Position numbers and translations under genes: made by a program. This document shows, piece after piece, positions 30,057-39,982 of a stretch of DNA of 64,000 nt. The notes under the pieces are model-generated. The model saw only the letters and a program-made list of their open reading frames with translations. It was not told the origin of the DNA and did no database searches. Positions within the stretch are counted from its first letter, which is position 1, and the number at the start of each line of letters is the position of its first letter. Origin of the DNA: Halobacillus dabanensis (GTDB lineage: Bacteria; Bacillota; Bacilli; Bacillales; Halobacillaceae); contig NZ_FOSB01000001.1 of assembly GCF_900114165.1 (NCBI RefSeq), forward strand, positions 186,001-250,000. The letters run 5' to 3'.

Positions 30057-30116
30057 CATAACAAAAGAAGGAGTTTCCATGAGTGGGAAACTCCTTCTTT
30101 TGTTATGTTTTGTTTC
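30057..30116 (+). terminator. Very stable hairpin downstream of 6S RNA
   Basis: A perfect 22-bp stem (30057-30078 with 30086-30107), 7-base loop, then TTTTGTTTC. It could be a back-up terminator or part of a small RNA. Its stem contains AAGGAG and CTCCTT. The small ORF starting at 30052 across it is judged spurious. Confidence 0.6.
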
Positions 30117-30149
30117 TACATTCAGATATTGTCATAAGAATGTCAGAGG

Positions 30150-30421
30150 TAAGCAGGGCGCCTGCGCTTTTCTATTGGTCCAGCTCCAGCGCCTCCCCCC
30201 TCAAGGTCTTAAGTCCATCCTCTCTGTGACATAGAACGTCACGACGATGGTGTGCTTAAGCTAGTCGGGGGTGAACAAGGCGACTGCGCCTTTCTATTGT
30301 CCAGTTTCAGCTCCCATACACTCGCGACATAAGCAATCCGTCTTGCGGAAGGGGAGACCGCCTTCCTCCACCCGTTTTGCTTATGCGTTTCGTGTCTCCC
30401 AGGGCGCCTGCGCTTTTCTAT
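30150..30421. repeat. Two tandem copies of a CTCCAGCGCC-type intergenic repeat
   Basis: The junction sequence occurs three times: GGGCGCCTGCGCTTTTCTAT near 30157, AGGCGACTGCGCCTTTCTAT near 30278, and GGGCGCCTGCGCTTTTCTAT near 30402. Each is at a unit boundary, giving two units of about 120-125 bases. Each unit folds back: in the first, CCCCCCTCAAGG/CTTAAG pairs with CTTAAG/AGTCGGGGG. This is a repeat type I recall as common between genes of Bacillaceae. ORFs in it are not considered real. Confidence 0.75.
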
Positions 30422-30422
30422 C

Positions 30423-31079
30423 TTACCTGGCGACGTTTTCTAGGTTGCCGTTTTTCTCCATGCGGAATTGTGGTTTGTAGGCATGTTCGGAATCATCAAA
30501 CATGACCATTTTCCTGGCTCTGTCCATAATTTGAATCATAGCTTGGTAATCTTCCGTCATAGATTCGAGTTGACTTGTTAATTGGTTATTGTGTTCCATT
30601 AATTCTTTATTCTGACTTTCTAGTTCATTTAAGCGATTCTGCATAGAGCCTGTAGAGGAGGACTCTTTTTGAAGGCCTTTCAAATAATGAATGACATCTT
30701 CTAATTGAATTTCTGCAGATTTGCTTTGATGATGAGGATGCATTGCTGTTTCTGTCACTGGTTCTGGCAGTGAAAATTCCTCCTCTCCCCGTTGGTATGC
30801 TACAGGGGTATGAGGTTTCTGGTAGGTCGGCTGTTGTTTCGCTTCTTTGCGTTTTTTCTCTTTTCGTTGTTTTTTAGCTAATTCAACGGCTTGTTCATAT
30901 TTTTGGCGTACTTCTGCATTCCACCTGAATCCACATGCTGCAGAAGTACGGTTAAGAATGTCACCGACTTCATCAAAAGCATTCAGTTGGGTACTACCTT
31001 CGCGGATGTGCCGTAACACCGTTTCCGCTAATAATAAATCATCTTCATGAGACCATGCATCTTGTCTTACTTTAGGCAT
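30423..31079 (-). CDS. RsfA-family prespore regulator-like protein
   Basis: A 218 aa protein. The N-terminal 60 residues form a Myb/SANT-like helix-turn-helix (RQDAWSHEDDLLLAETVLRHIREGSTQLNAFDEVGDILNRTSAACGFRWNAEVR), the hallmark of the RsfA family. A basic linker follows, then a predicted coiled coil (QNRLNELESQNKELMEHNNQLTSQLESMTEDYQAMIQIMDRA). RsfA in B. subtilis tunes sigma-F-dependent genes in the forespore. Several paralogues exist, so the exact orthologue is uncertain. The start ATG 31079 has AGGAGTGG upstream. In B. subtilis the tcdA-like gene yrvM occupies this place between 6S RNA and rarA. Confidence 0.85.
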   Translation of the reverse strand: MPKVRQDAWSHEDDLLLAETVLRHIREGSTQLNAFDEVGDILNRTSAACGFRWNAEVRQKYEQAVELAKKQRKEKKRKEAKQQPTYQKPHTPVAYQRGEEEFSLPEPVTETAMHPHHQSKSAEIQLEDVIHYLKGLQKESSSTGSMQNRLNELESQNKELMEHNNQLTSQLESMTEDYQAMIQIMDRARKMVMFDDSEHAYKPQFRMEKNGNLENVAR

Positions 31080-31163
31080 ATTCACCACTCCTAATCTTTA
31101 TCCATTAAGCTGATAGTTTGTCAGATTTAGTAGTAGTGTAGCCAACTAGGAGAGGAAATATAC

Positions 31164-32440
31164 TCACGTAGACTTTTGTTTATTGATTTTGCTATACACT
31201 TGCTCGAGAGCCTGTTCGAATTTACCAGTCCGTTTTGGCTCATAGTATTCTTTGGATTTAATGGAGTCAGGCAAGTACTGTTGGTTCACCCAGGCATTTT
31301 CATAGTTGTGAGGGTATTTGTAGTCTATCCCACGGCCAAGAGCTTCCGCACCTTTATAATGGGCATCTTTTAAATGAGCTGGGATATCTCCGCTTTTTCC
31401 CTTTCGTATATCAGATAATGCAGCATCTAATGCTTTATATGCACTGTTGGATTTTGGTGAAAGCGCGAGTTCTGTTACTGCTACAGCTAGCGGGATACGA
31501 GCTTCTGGAAACCCGAGTCGTTCAGCAGCTTCTACCGCAGTAAGGGCTCTCGGCCCTGCTTGAGGGTTAGCAAGCCCGATGTCTTCATATGCAATTACTA
31601 CTAATCTTCTAGCAATACTATCTAAATCACCTGCTTCAATTAAACGTCCTAAATAATGAAGAGACGCATTTACATCGCTGCCCCGGATGGATTTTTGAAA
31701 GGCTGAAAGGACATCGTAATGGGCATCCCCGTCTTTGTCGTGAGTAAAACTTTTCTTTTGCATACACTCTTCCGCAACCTCCAAAGTGATATGGATGGTA
31801 CTGCTTGAATCGGAAGGAGTTGAAAAAGCAGCTAACTCTAAACCGTTCAAAGCTGCTCGTAAATCCCCATTTGAAGATTGGGCGAAGTGATCGAGAGCAT
31901 CTTCAGTAACTTGTATATCCAGGTGCCCGATTCCTTTTTCTTTATCATGAATAGCTCGGTATATAGCATCTTTGATGTTTTCTGCAGTAAGCCTAAATAG
32001 TTCGAATAGGTGGCAACGGCTGCGAATCGCTGGATTGATGGAATGGTAAGGGTTGCTGGTCGTACACCCAATCAAGGTCAATCGATTGCTTTCAAGGTGG
32101 GGTAATAGAAAGTCTTGTTTCGCTTTATCCAAACGATGGACTTCATCAAGAATCAAAACTAGTTGACCGTGCATTTTCGCTTCTTCCACGGCGATTTCCA
32201 TATCCTTTTTTTATCTGTAACAGCGTTCAGCGTTTTATGTGGAATTTTCAGGCTTTTAGCAAGAGCTGTCGCCATCGATGTTTTTCCTGTACCAGGAGGG
32301 CCAAATAGAATCATGGAGGCCAAGCGTTCAGCCTTTATCATCCGGTTTAATGTTTTTCCCTCTGCAACAAGGTGGGTCTGACCGATGATTTCTTCTATGT
32401 TAGATGGTCGCATGCGGTATGCGAGTGGTTGTTGACTCAT
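31164..32440 (-). pseudogene. rarA: RarA/MgsA replication-associated AAA+ ATPase, frameshifted
   Basis: Two overlapping frames together give a normal RarA of about 424 aa. The N-terminal part (32440 to about 32211) holds YRMRPSNIEEIIGQTHLV and Walker A FGPPGTGKTSMA. The C-terminal part (to 31164) holds Walker B LILDEVHRLDKAKQ, sensor CTTSNPYHSINPAIRSRC and the MgsA C-terminal domain with EDIGLANPQAGPRAL. The break lies in a run of seven A on the coding strand (+ strand T run 32205-32211): one more base restores NAVTDKKKDMEIAVEEAK. Everything else is intact. It could be a sequencing error, a recent mutation, or be rescued by slippage. RarA acts at stalled forks. Confidence 0.85.
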
Positions 32441-32517
32441 AGTTTCATTCTCCTTTTACAGGTTATAAATGTAAGCGTAGAATGATTCTTGGGAAAATGC
32501 AAGGGACTTGCCATTCA

Positions 32518-32526
32518 TGCTATAAT
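32518..32526 (+). promoter_or_regulatory. Extended -10 promoter before the YczE-like gene
   Basis: TGCTATAAT gives a TGN motif plus a perfect TATAAT (32521-32526). No good -35 is seen at the usual distance. Confidence 0.45.
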
Positions 32527-32559
32527 ACGGTTTGGTATAATAGAGAGAGGAGGATGACG

Positions 32560-33243
32560 ATGGGGAATATGTTGATGAAAAAGCGCGAAGGGATCCTTCG
32601 TTGGAGCTTTTTCTGTATCGGTCTAGTCATCCTGGGACTTGGAATATCGATGACCATGCAAGTGAAGAGTTTTGGAATCGGCCCATGGGATGTTTTCCAT
32701 TATGGATTATTTCTGCAGCTAGGTTTGACAGTTGGCACATGGTCGATTATTGCAGGGTTATTGATTGTATTGATTAGTTCCGTCATTCTAAAGAAATGGC
32801 CGCAAATAGGCACGATTTTGAATATGGTGTTTATCGGCATATTTATTGACTTTTTTAACTGGTTGTTACCAGAACCTGAAACATTGCTTATGCAATTATT
32901 CATTTTTATTATAGGAACATTTGTTATTGCGCTTGGAATTGGCATTTATGTTGCTCCAGAAATCGGAGCTGGACCACGTGACAGTCTAATGTTATTGATC
33001 ACAGACGTTATGGGGTGGAAAGTGTCGACAGTTAGAAATGGAATAGAGATGATCGTAGCTGTATTAGGATTCGCATTGGGAGGCCCAATAGGATTAGGTA
33101 CTGTATTCATTGCTTTATTTTTGGGTACATTCGTTGGATACACGCTTCCTCAAGCGAAAAATTGGCTACAGTTTTTAATAATGAAGGGTGACATGTATGA
33201 AAATATCTACCAAAGGCCGTTACGGGCTAACCATCATGATTGA
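32560..33243 (+). CDS. YczE/YyaS/YitT-family membrane protein
   Basis: About 227 aa with five predicted membrane helices. Typical family segments are LGISMTMQVKSFGIGPWDVFHYGL, TLLMQLFIFIIGTFVIALGIGIYVAPEIGAGPRDSLMLLIT and ALGGPIGLGTVFIALFLGTFVGY. B. subtilis YczE is linked to lipopeptide and bacillaene production by an unknown mechanism. ATG 32560 has AGAGGAGG 6 bases upstream; the codon at 32482 precedes the promoter -10 and is not used. Its last 47 bases overlap cymR in another frame, so it may be cotranscribed with cymR. Confidence 0.8.
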   Translation: MGNMLMKKREGILRWSFFCIGLVILGLGISMTMQVKSFGIGPWDVFHYGLFLQLGLTVGTWSIIAGLLIVLISSVILKKWPQIGTILNMVFIGIFIDFFNWLLPEPETLLMQLFIFIIGTFVIALGIGIYVAPEIGAGPRDSLMLLITDVMGWKVSTVRNGIEMIVAVLGFALGGPIGLGTVFIALFLGTFVGYTLPQAKNWLQFLIMKGDMYENIYQRPLRANHHD

Positions 33244-33616
33244 ACTTGCGAGAAAATATGGAGACGGACCGATTTCCTTAAAACAAATTGCTCGGGATAA
33301 CGAATTGTCTGAGCACTATCTTGAACAGTTAATTGCTCCCTTAAGGAATGCCAGCCTTGTTAAAAGTGTGCGTGGGGCTTATGGGGGCTATATGTTGACC
33401 AAAGCACCGCATGATATTACTGCTGGTGATGTTATCCGAGTACTGGAAGGACCTATCACACCTGTGGAAGGAATAGAAGATGAAGAACCGGCAAAACAAG
33501 CGTTGTGGAAAAGAGTTCGAGATGCTGTCAAAGATGTCCTGGATACAACCACGCTCGAGGATTTAAAAGATCATGTCGATGACCAAACGCAAGATGCTTA
33601 TATGTTCTATATTTAA
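33197..33616 (+). CDS. cymR: CymR, Rrf2-family repressor of cysteine metabolism
   Basis: A 139 aa Rrf2-family winged-helix regulator. MKISTKGRYGLTIMIELARKYGDGPISLKQIA and LSEHYLEQLIAPLRNASLVKSVRGAYGGYML are nearly identical to B. subtilis CymR. It lacks the iron-sulfur cysteines of IscR. It works with CysK (O-acetylserine thiol-lyase) to repress sulfur-uptake genes. The start is placed at MKISTKG, with AAGGGTG upstream. The neighbouring desulfurase and mnmA genes use cysteine sulfur. Confidence 0.95.
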   Translation: MKISTKGRYGLTIMIELARKYGDGPISLKQIARDNELSEHYLEQLIAPLRNASLVKSVRGAYGGYMLTKAPHDITAGDVIRVLEGPITPVEGIEDEEPAKQALWKRVRDAVKDVLDTTTLEDLKDHVDDQTQDAYMFYI

Positions 33617-33634
33617 ATCATTGGGGGTGTAAAG

Positions 33635-34774
33635 ATGAAATCAATCTATCTGGACCATGCAGCCACCTCGCCCGTTCATCAGAAAGTGGTGGAAGATATG
33701 ATGCCTGTTTATAAAGATGTGTTTGGGAATCCTTCTAGCGTGCATCAGTTTGGTAGAAAAGCACGCCGTATCCTGGATGAAGGGCGGCGAAGGATTGCCA
33801 CGGGCCTTGGGGCCAATGAAAAAGAAATCGTGTTTACGAGTGGAGGTACAGAAGCCGATAACCTGGCTATTATTGGTACAGCCCGTGCGAACGAAAAGAA
33901 AGGTAAGCATATCATTACCACTTCTATTGAGCATCATGCTACATTACATGCAGTTGAATACTTGGAATCTCAGGGTTTTGAGGTCACTTATTTACCTGTA
34001 GATGAGAATGGCCTTGTAAAAGTAGCAGATGTTAAAGAAGCCTTACGAGAAGATACGATCCTTGTATCAATTATGATGGTCAATAATGAGATTGGATCCG
34101 TACAACCCATTAGTGGGATAGCCGAACTTCTTCAAGATCATCAAGCCTATTTTCATTCTGACATTGTACAGGCATATGGATTGGTGAATATCGACGTTTC
34201 CACCCTTGGTGTAGATCTTATGGCTGTATCTGGTCACAAGATCAATGGTCCGAAAGGGATCGGCTTTTTGTATGTCCGCGAAGGAACTGTACTCGAATCG
34301 TTGCAATATGGCGGGGAACAGGAAAGGAAAAGACGGGCAGGTACAGAGAACATTCCAGGGGTTAAAGGTTTGCAGACTGCGGTTGAGATAATCGAGTCTG
34401 AGCGCATGAATTATAAAGAAACCTACCTTCATTATAAGCAACTGTTTTTGAAGACTTTGAAAGAGGAAGAGGTTGTTTTTGAGGTGAATGGATTAGGTGA
34501 GGAAACGGTCGAGTCGATTGTGAATATTAGCTTCCCGGGCTTGAATGTGGAAACTCTCCTGACGAATTTTGACCTGTCAGGTATTGCTGCATCGAGTGGC
34601 AGTGCCTGTACTGCAGGCTCTGTAGAACCATCCCATGTGTTGACAGCTATGTATGGGACAGGGCATCCGAAAACCACGAATTCTATCCGATTCAGTTTCG
34701 GCCTTGCAAATAATGAAGAAGATATAATAGAAGCAGCAAGAAGAGTCAGTCAGATTATTAAGCGGTTGACTTGA
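33635..34774 (+). CDS. Cysteine desulfurase (YrvO-like, MnmA partner)
   Basis: A PLP enzyme of 379 aa, NifS/IscS family. It starts MKSIYLDHAATSPVHQKVVEDM. The PLP His lies in TSIEHHATLHAVEYL, the PLP Lys in AVSGHKINGPKGIGFLYV, and the catalytic Cys in ASSGSACTAGSVEPSHVL. It lies directly before mnmA, as yrvO does in B. subtilis, where YrvO feeds persulfide sulfur to MnmA for tRNA 2-thiouridine. GGGGGTG precedes the ATG. Confidence 0.95.
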   Translation: MKSIYLDHAATSPVHQKVVEDMMPVYKDVFGNPSSVHQFGRKARRILDEGRRRIATGLGANEKEIVFTSGGTEADNLAIIGTARANEKKGKHIITTSIEHHATLHAVEYLESQGFEVTYLPVDENGLVKVADVKEALREDTILVSIMMVNNEIGSVQPISGIAELLQDHQAYFHSDIVQAYGLVNIDVSTLGVDLMAVSGHKINGPKGIGFLYVREGTVLESLQYGGEQERKRRAGTENIPGVKGLQTAVEIIESERMNYKETYLHYKQLFLKTLKEEEVVFEVNGLGEETVESIVNISFPGLNVETLLTNFDLSGIAASSGSACTAGSVEPSHVLTAMYGTGHPKTTNSIRFSFGLANNEEDIIEAARRVSQIIKRLT

Positions 34775-34788
34775 ACAAAGGAAGGTGA

Positions 34789-35907
<1,119 letters not shown>

Positions 35908-35909
35908 TC

Positions 35910-35949
35910 AAAAAAGTCATGTCCGCTAACAAAGGACATGACTTTTTTG
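35910..35949 (+). terminator. Terminator after mnmA
   Basis: AAAAAAGTCATGTCC pairs with GGACATGACTTTTTT across a 9-base loop. The 3' arm ends in six Ts. Confidence 0.88.
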
Positions 35950-36099
35950 TGAGTGGTTTTCTTTAACTTGCTTCCAGATTGTAATGTTAAAAGTGCTCTG
36001 GGAAATGAGGCGGTTCTGTTTCCAGAGCATTAACCCTTTTTTTGAAGGAATAATATAAAATCGAAAATGAAATGAGTAGAAATAGAGAGGGAGGTTCAC

Positions 36100-36759
36100 A
36101 TGGATAAATTAAAACAAGGTATTGAGCAAATGCAAAACCATAATTATGAAGAAGCAGCAAAACTCTTCACAGAAGCGATTGATGAAGAACCTAAAAACCC
36201 GGTAGGTTATATCAACTTCGGAAACCTGTTAACACATATGAACGACTATGAGCGTGCGGAACGTTTTTTCACAAGAGCCCTCGAAATTGATGAAGAAGCT
36301 GGTACTGCATACTACGGGTTAGGAAACGTTTATTATGAACAAGAAAAATATACAAAGGCTCAAGAGCAATTTCTTCTTGCTATTAAAAAAGGTCTGGATG
36401 AGGCAGATGTCCACTTCATGCTAGGGATGACGTTCATTCATCAAGAGTACGTTAAACTGGCACTTCCGTATTTACTTAGAGCGTCAGAGTTGAGCCCGAA
36501 AGATGTTGACATTCAATTCCAGTACGGCCTATGCCTTGCCCAAAATGGCCAGATTGAACAGGCTGAACAGGTGATGAACCATGTGCTACAATTAGAGGAA
36601 CAACATAGCGATGCGCATTATAATCTTGGAGTAGTAGCTTTGCATAAAGAAAATGCGAAGAAAGCTTTGGACCATTTTACTAAGGCGTTGGAAGTTAATC
36701 CGGAACATATGTTAGCGGCTCATGCTAAAGGGCAAGTGGAACAAGCCTTAAACGAGTAA
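36100..36759 (+). CDS. yrrB: TPR-repeat protein (YrrB-like)
   Basis: A 219 aa soluble protein made of about six tetratricopeptide repeats (for example NHNYEEAAKLFTEAIDEEPKNPVGYINFGNLL and DYERAERFFTRALEIDEEAGTAYYGLGNVYYEQ). There is no signal peptide. B. subtilis YrrB is in the same position between trmU and recD2; its binding partner is unknown. GGGAGG lies before the ATG. Confidence 0.92.
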   Translation: MDKLKQGIEQMQNHNYEEAAKLFTEAIDEEPKNPVGYINFGNLLTHMNDYERAERFFTRALEIDEEAGTAYYGLGNVYYEQEKYTKAQEQFLLAIKKGLDEADVHFMLGMTFIHQEYVKLALPYLLRASELSPKDVDIQFQYGLCLAQNGQIEQAEQVMNHVLQLEEQHSDAHYNLGVVALHKENAKKALDHFTKALEVNPEHMLAAHAKGQVEQALNE

Positions 36760-36775
36760 AAGGAGAACGGTGGTC

Positions 36776-39103
36776 ATGACTCAACAATCGCTCTTTAATG
36801 AAACAATGGAAGAACGCCCTTATGTCAAAGGTGAATTAGGTCGGATGATTTTTCATAATGAAGCAGAACACTTTTCGATTGCTTCTATTAAAGTGAAAGA
36901 TACAAATGAAGAGTTCAATGAAAAGGACTTAGTCATCAAAGGGCATTTCTCGCCGCTCGAGGAGGGGGAGACCTATATTTTTCATGGGGAGTTCAAAAAC
37001 CATAAAAAATTCGGGTTGCAATATGAGGTGGAGATGTACAACCGAGTTTTGCCGGAAACGAAAGACGGAATCGTTCTATACCTTTCTAGTGACCTTTTTC
37101 ATGGGATTGGCAAAAAGACGGCAGAGCGTATCGTCGATGAACTTGGGGAACAGACAATTTCTCGAATACTAGAAAATCCTGAGGTGCTCGATGGTATCCC
37201 TAAACTCCCGAAGGAAAAAGCGGAACAACTCTATCAAGCGTTGAAGGAACATCAAGGCTTTGAACATGTCATGATCCATCTGTCTCAATATGGATTCGGT
37301 TTGAAATTAGCTCAAAAGATTTATCAAGCTTTTCAGGATCAAACCCTTTCTATCATTGAGGAAGACCCCTATCAACTTGTCTTTCATGTAGAAGGTTTTG
37401 GGTTTCATAGGGCCGATGAAATGGCAAGAATGCAAAACCTTTCCCATGATCACCCGACACGAATACGAGCGGCTTGTTTGTATATGTTGCAAAAAAGTAT
37501 GAGTTCCGGACATGTCTATTTACCGACAGAAGAGTGCTTGGTTCAAGTGGAACAACTATTAAACAATGGGGTGGACCCTGCCATCACTTTTGAGAAGCTT
37601 TCGGAACAGATCATTCATCTCGGGGAAGAGCGATTTGTTTATATAGAAGATGACAGAGTTTACCTTCCATCCCTTTACTTTGCAGAAAACGGATTTTGCA
37701 GTCATATAGACCGAATTCTGGAGCAGGATATTGACGTGGAGCATACACAGGCAGATTTAATGAAAATCATAGGGGATATGGAAGAAGAAGAGGCGATAAG
37801 TTACGGGGAGGATCAATTCAACGCTATTGAAAAAGCCTTGCACTCGAAACTTATGATTTTGACAGGTGGCCCGGGGACAGGTAAGACGACGGTCATCAAA
37901 GGGATTATTCATACGTATGCCGAGTTGAATGAGGTATCGATCGATCCTGATGACTATGATAGCGACAAACCATTTCCCTTCATTTTAGCTGCTCCAACAG
38001 GCAGGGCTGCGAAAAGAATGACCGAATCTACTGGCATGCCTGCAAGTACGATTCACCGACTGCTTGGCTGGGATGGTCATAACTCTTTCGAACGGAATCA
38101 AAACAATCCTCTAGATGGTAAAGTGTTAATTGTTGATGAATTTTCGATGGTTGATATATGGCTTGCTAACCAATTGTTCAGAGCCATCCCTGACGATATG
38201 CAAGTACTCCTTGTAGGCGATGAGGATCAACTTCCTTCCGTAGGTCCGGGACAGGTTCTCGCTGATCTATTAGCTTCACAACAATTACCCTCTGTTAAAT
38301 TGACAGAAGTTTACCGTCAGAAAGAAGGCTCAAAGATTATCCAGCTTGCTCATGAGATTAAAAATGATGCATGTACGGCAAACTCTCTGGGTAAGGATCA
38401 TGATTTCAGTTTCATAGCCGCTAGAGAACACCAACTCAGTGAGTTGGTAACGAACATCGTTCAAAAGGCCATGGAAAAAGGAAATGATTTAAGGGATATT
38501 CAGGTGCTGGCGCCTATGTATCGAACGGATGTAGGCATCCATAAACTGAATGAAAGTATCCAACAAACGATCAACCCCAAACATAGACAAAAGCGTGATT
38601 TAAAGTTTTACGAAGTAACATACAGAAAAGGCGATAAAGTCATTCAACTCGTTAATCAGCCGGAGGACGGCGTATATAATGGAGATATAGGTGAGATTGT
38701 TGCCATTTTTCGTGCAGAAGAGAATGTGGATGGGGTAGAGCAAGTCGTCGTTGATTTTGACGGTAAAGAAGTCGTCTATCCAAAAAAGGATTTGAATAGC
38801 ATTATGCATGCTTATTGCACATCCATTCATAAGTCACAAGGAAGTGAATTTTCTATCGTAATCTTGCCTGTTGTGCGCAGTTATCGAAGGATGTTGAGAA
38901 AAAATTTACTTTATACCGCCATAACAAGATCCAAACAGTCACTCATCATATGCGGAGATCGAGAAGCTTTCCTTGACGGTGTGAGTGCTACCGATACAAA
39001 TACAAGATACACACGTTTAAAAGAAAAGCTGAAAGAAGACACACCCTCTGAAGTGGACACAGAAGAAGAGGAAGACCAATTGTCCCCATACGATTTTATG
39101 TAG
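36776..39103 (+). CDS. recD2: RecD2-type ATP-dependent DNA helicase
   Basis: A 775 aa SF1B helicase not associated with RecBC. It has an N-terminal OB-like region and helix-hairpin-helix segments (LFHGIGKKTAERIVDELG, YGFGLKLAQKIYQAF), Walker A TGGPGTGKTTVIKG, motif II LIVDEFSMVD, GDEDQLPSVGPGQVLADLL and the C-terminal UvrD-like HAYCTSIHKSQGSEF with YTAITRSKQ. The start is either GTG 36770 or ATG 36776, with AAAGGAG upstream; the ATG was chosen. It is the orthologue of B. subtilis yrrC and probably acts in mutation avoidance and fork repair. Confidence 0.95.
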   Translation: MTQQSLFNETMEERPYVKGELGRMIFHNEAEHFSIASIKVKDTNEEFNEKDLVIKGHFSPLEEGETYIFHGEFKNHKKFGLQYEVEMYNRVLPETKDGIVLYLSSDLFHGIGKKTAERIVDELGEQTISRILENPEVLDGIPKLPKEKAEQLYQALKEHQGFEHVMIHLSQYGFGLKLAQKIYQAFQDQTLSIIEEDPYQLVFHVEGFGFHRADEMARMQNLSHDHPTRIRAACLYMLQKSMSSGHVYLPTEECLVQVEQLLNNGVDPAITFEKLSEQIIHLGEERFVYIEDDRVYLPSLYFAENGFCSHIDRILEQDIDVEHTQADLMKIIGDMEEEEAISYGEDQFNAIEKALHSKLMILTGGPGTGKTTVIKGIIHTYAELNEVSIDPDDYDSDKPFPFILAAPTGRAAKRMTESTGMPASTIHRLLGWDGHNSFERNQNNPLDGKVLIVDEFSMVDIWLANQLFRAIPDDMQVLLVGDEDQLPSVGPGQVLADLLASQQLPSVKLTEVYRQKEGSKIIQLAHEIKNDACTANSLGKDHDFSFIAAREHQLSELVTNIVQKAMEKGNDLRDIQVLAPMYRTDVGIHKLNESIQQTINPKHRQKRDLKFYEVTYRKGDKVIQLVNQPEDGVYNGDIGEIVAIFRAEENVDGVEQVVVDFDGKEVVYPKKDLNSIMHAYCTSIHKSQGSEFSIVILPVVRSYRRMLRKNLLYTAITRSKQSLIICGDREAFLDGVSATDTNTRYTRLKEKLKEDTPSEVDTEEEEDQLSPYDFM

Positions 39104-39114
39104 GAGGTAATGTT

Positions 39115-39927
39115 TTGGCACATTCAATTGGGATGTCTGGTAGTACAATCATGTCCAATCGTGATCGTCTTCCAGAACTATTCGACAAAAGACTGCCCCA
39201 TGTGGAAATAGGAGAGTTTGAAGACAGGGATTCCTATCTCTGCTTTTTGAATTTAGCTGCAGAAAATAAGGTGAGTTTTGGGATTCATGTCCCACATTTC
39301 AGAGAGAACAGCAAATATGATCTTATTGAAAAAGTAAAAATGCAACCATCTCTTGCAAGGAAATTATTTATAGGTGAAGTACAAGAAGCGGCTGAAGCAG
39401 GGGCTTCCTATGTTCTTGTTCATTTTCCATACTTTAAAGGGGAAGCGAAGACTCCGCATAGACAAATAGAGGAGGGGCTTCAGTTTTTACATAACTTGCA
39501 AGAGACTTATGGTGTGCCTATCATATGTGAACCGAAACTCGGCCAGAACCAGTCTTCAGCTGGGATTCAGTATTTGTATGAATTTCCTATGAATGTATGG
39601 GATAAATATGGTCTCGGCATTTGTATCGATCTTGGTGATTATATGATTGCAGCGGAAAACAATTGGAGAGTATATATGGAACCGCTTCTCCCATTTACAA
39701 AAGTCGTGCATATGCACAATGTCCGGTTTACAGAATCAGGGTATATTTGGACGCCCATCCACCCTGATTTTGAAGAACAAGGAACAGCTTATGACATGGG
39801 TCTCTGCATAGAATTACTGGCAAAAGGAAGGGACAAATACTTTATACATGAGTACACACCACACACCAAACCTACTAAAGAGCTCATAGATGAAGGAATG
39901 AAGTGGGTAAATGAACAAGTCATGTAA
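39115..39927 (+). CDS. Xylose-isomerase-like TIM-barrel protein
   Basis: A 270 aa protein of the AP-endonuclease-2/sugar-phosphate-isomerase superfamily. Candidate metal-binding residues lie in FGIHVPHF, YVLVHFPYF, IICEPKL, GICIDLGDY, VVHMHNVRF and FIHEYTP, spaced as expected for a TIM barrel. Substrate unknown; both a sugar isomerase/epimerase and a nuclease-like role are possible. The TTG start has a perfect AGGAGGT 6 bases upstream. It lies 11 bases after recD2, so it is likely in the same operon. I know of no B. subtilis counterpart at this position. Confidence 0.75.
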   Translation: MAHSIGMSGSTIMSNRDRLPELFDKRLPHVEIGEFEDRDSYLCFLNLAAENKVSFGIHVPHFRENSKYDLIEKVKMQPSLARKLFIGEVQEAAEAGASYVLVHFPYFKGEAKTPHRQIEEGLQFLHNLQETYGVPIICEPKLGQNQSSAGIQYLYEFPMNVWDKYGLGICIDLGDYMIAAENNWRVYMEPLLPFTKVVHMHNVRFTESGYIWTPIHPDFEEQGTAYDMGLCIELLAKGRDKYFIHEYTPHTKPTKELIDEGMKWVNEQVM

Positions 39928-39982
39928 TGTATGAATCTCATTTTCAAGGACATACTATTTGGTAAAAAAAGGAGTATGTCTG

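Noticed and set aside
30052-30480. Two small forward ORFs in the gap after 6S RNA
   Set aside because: They cross a perfect hairpin and tandem repeats, and the second runs into the antisense of the RsfA-type gene.
32159-32440. A separate small ATPase gene upstream of rarA
   Set aside because: It is the N-terminal part of RarA; restoring one base in the A run joins it to the rest.
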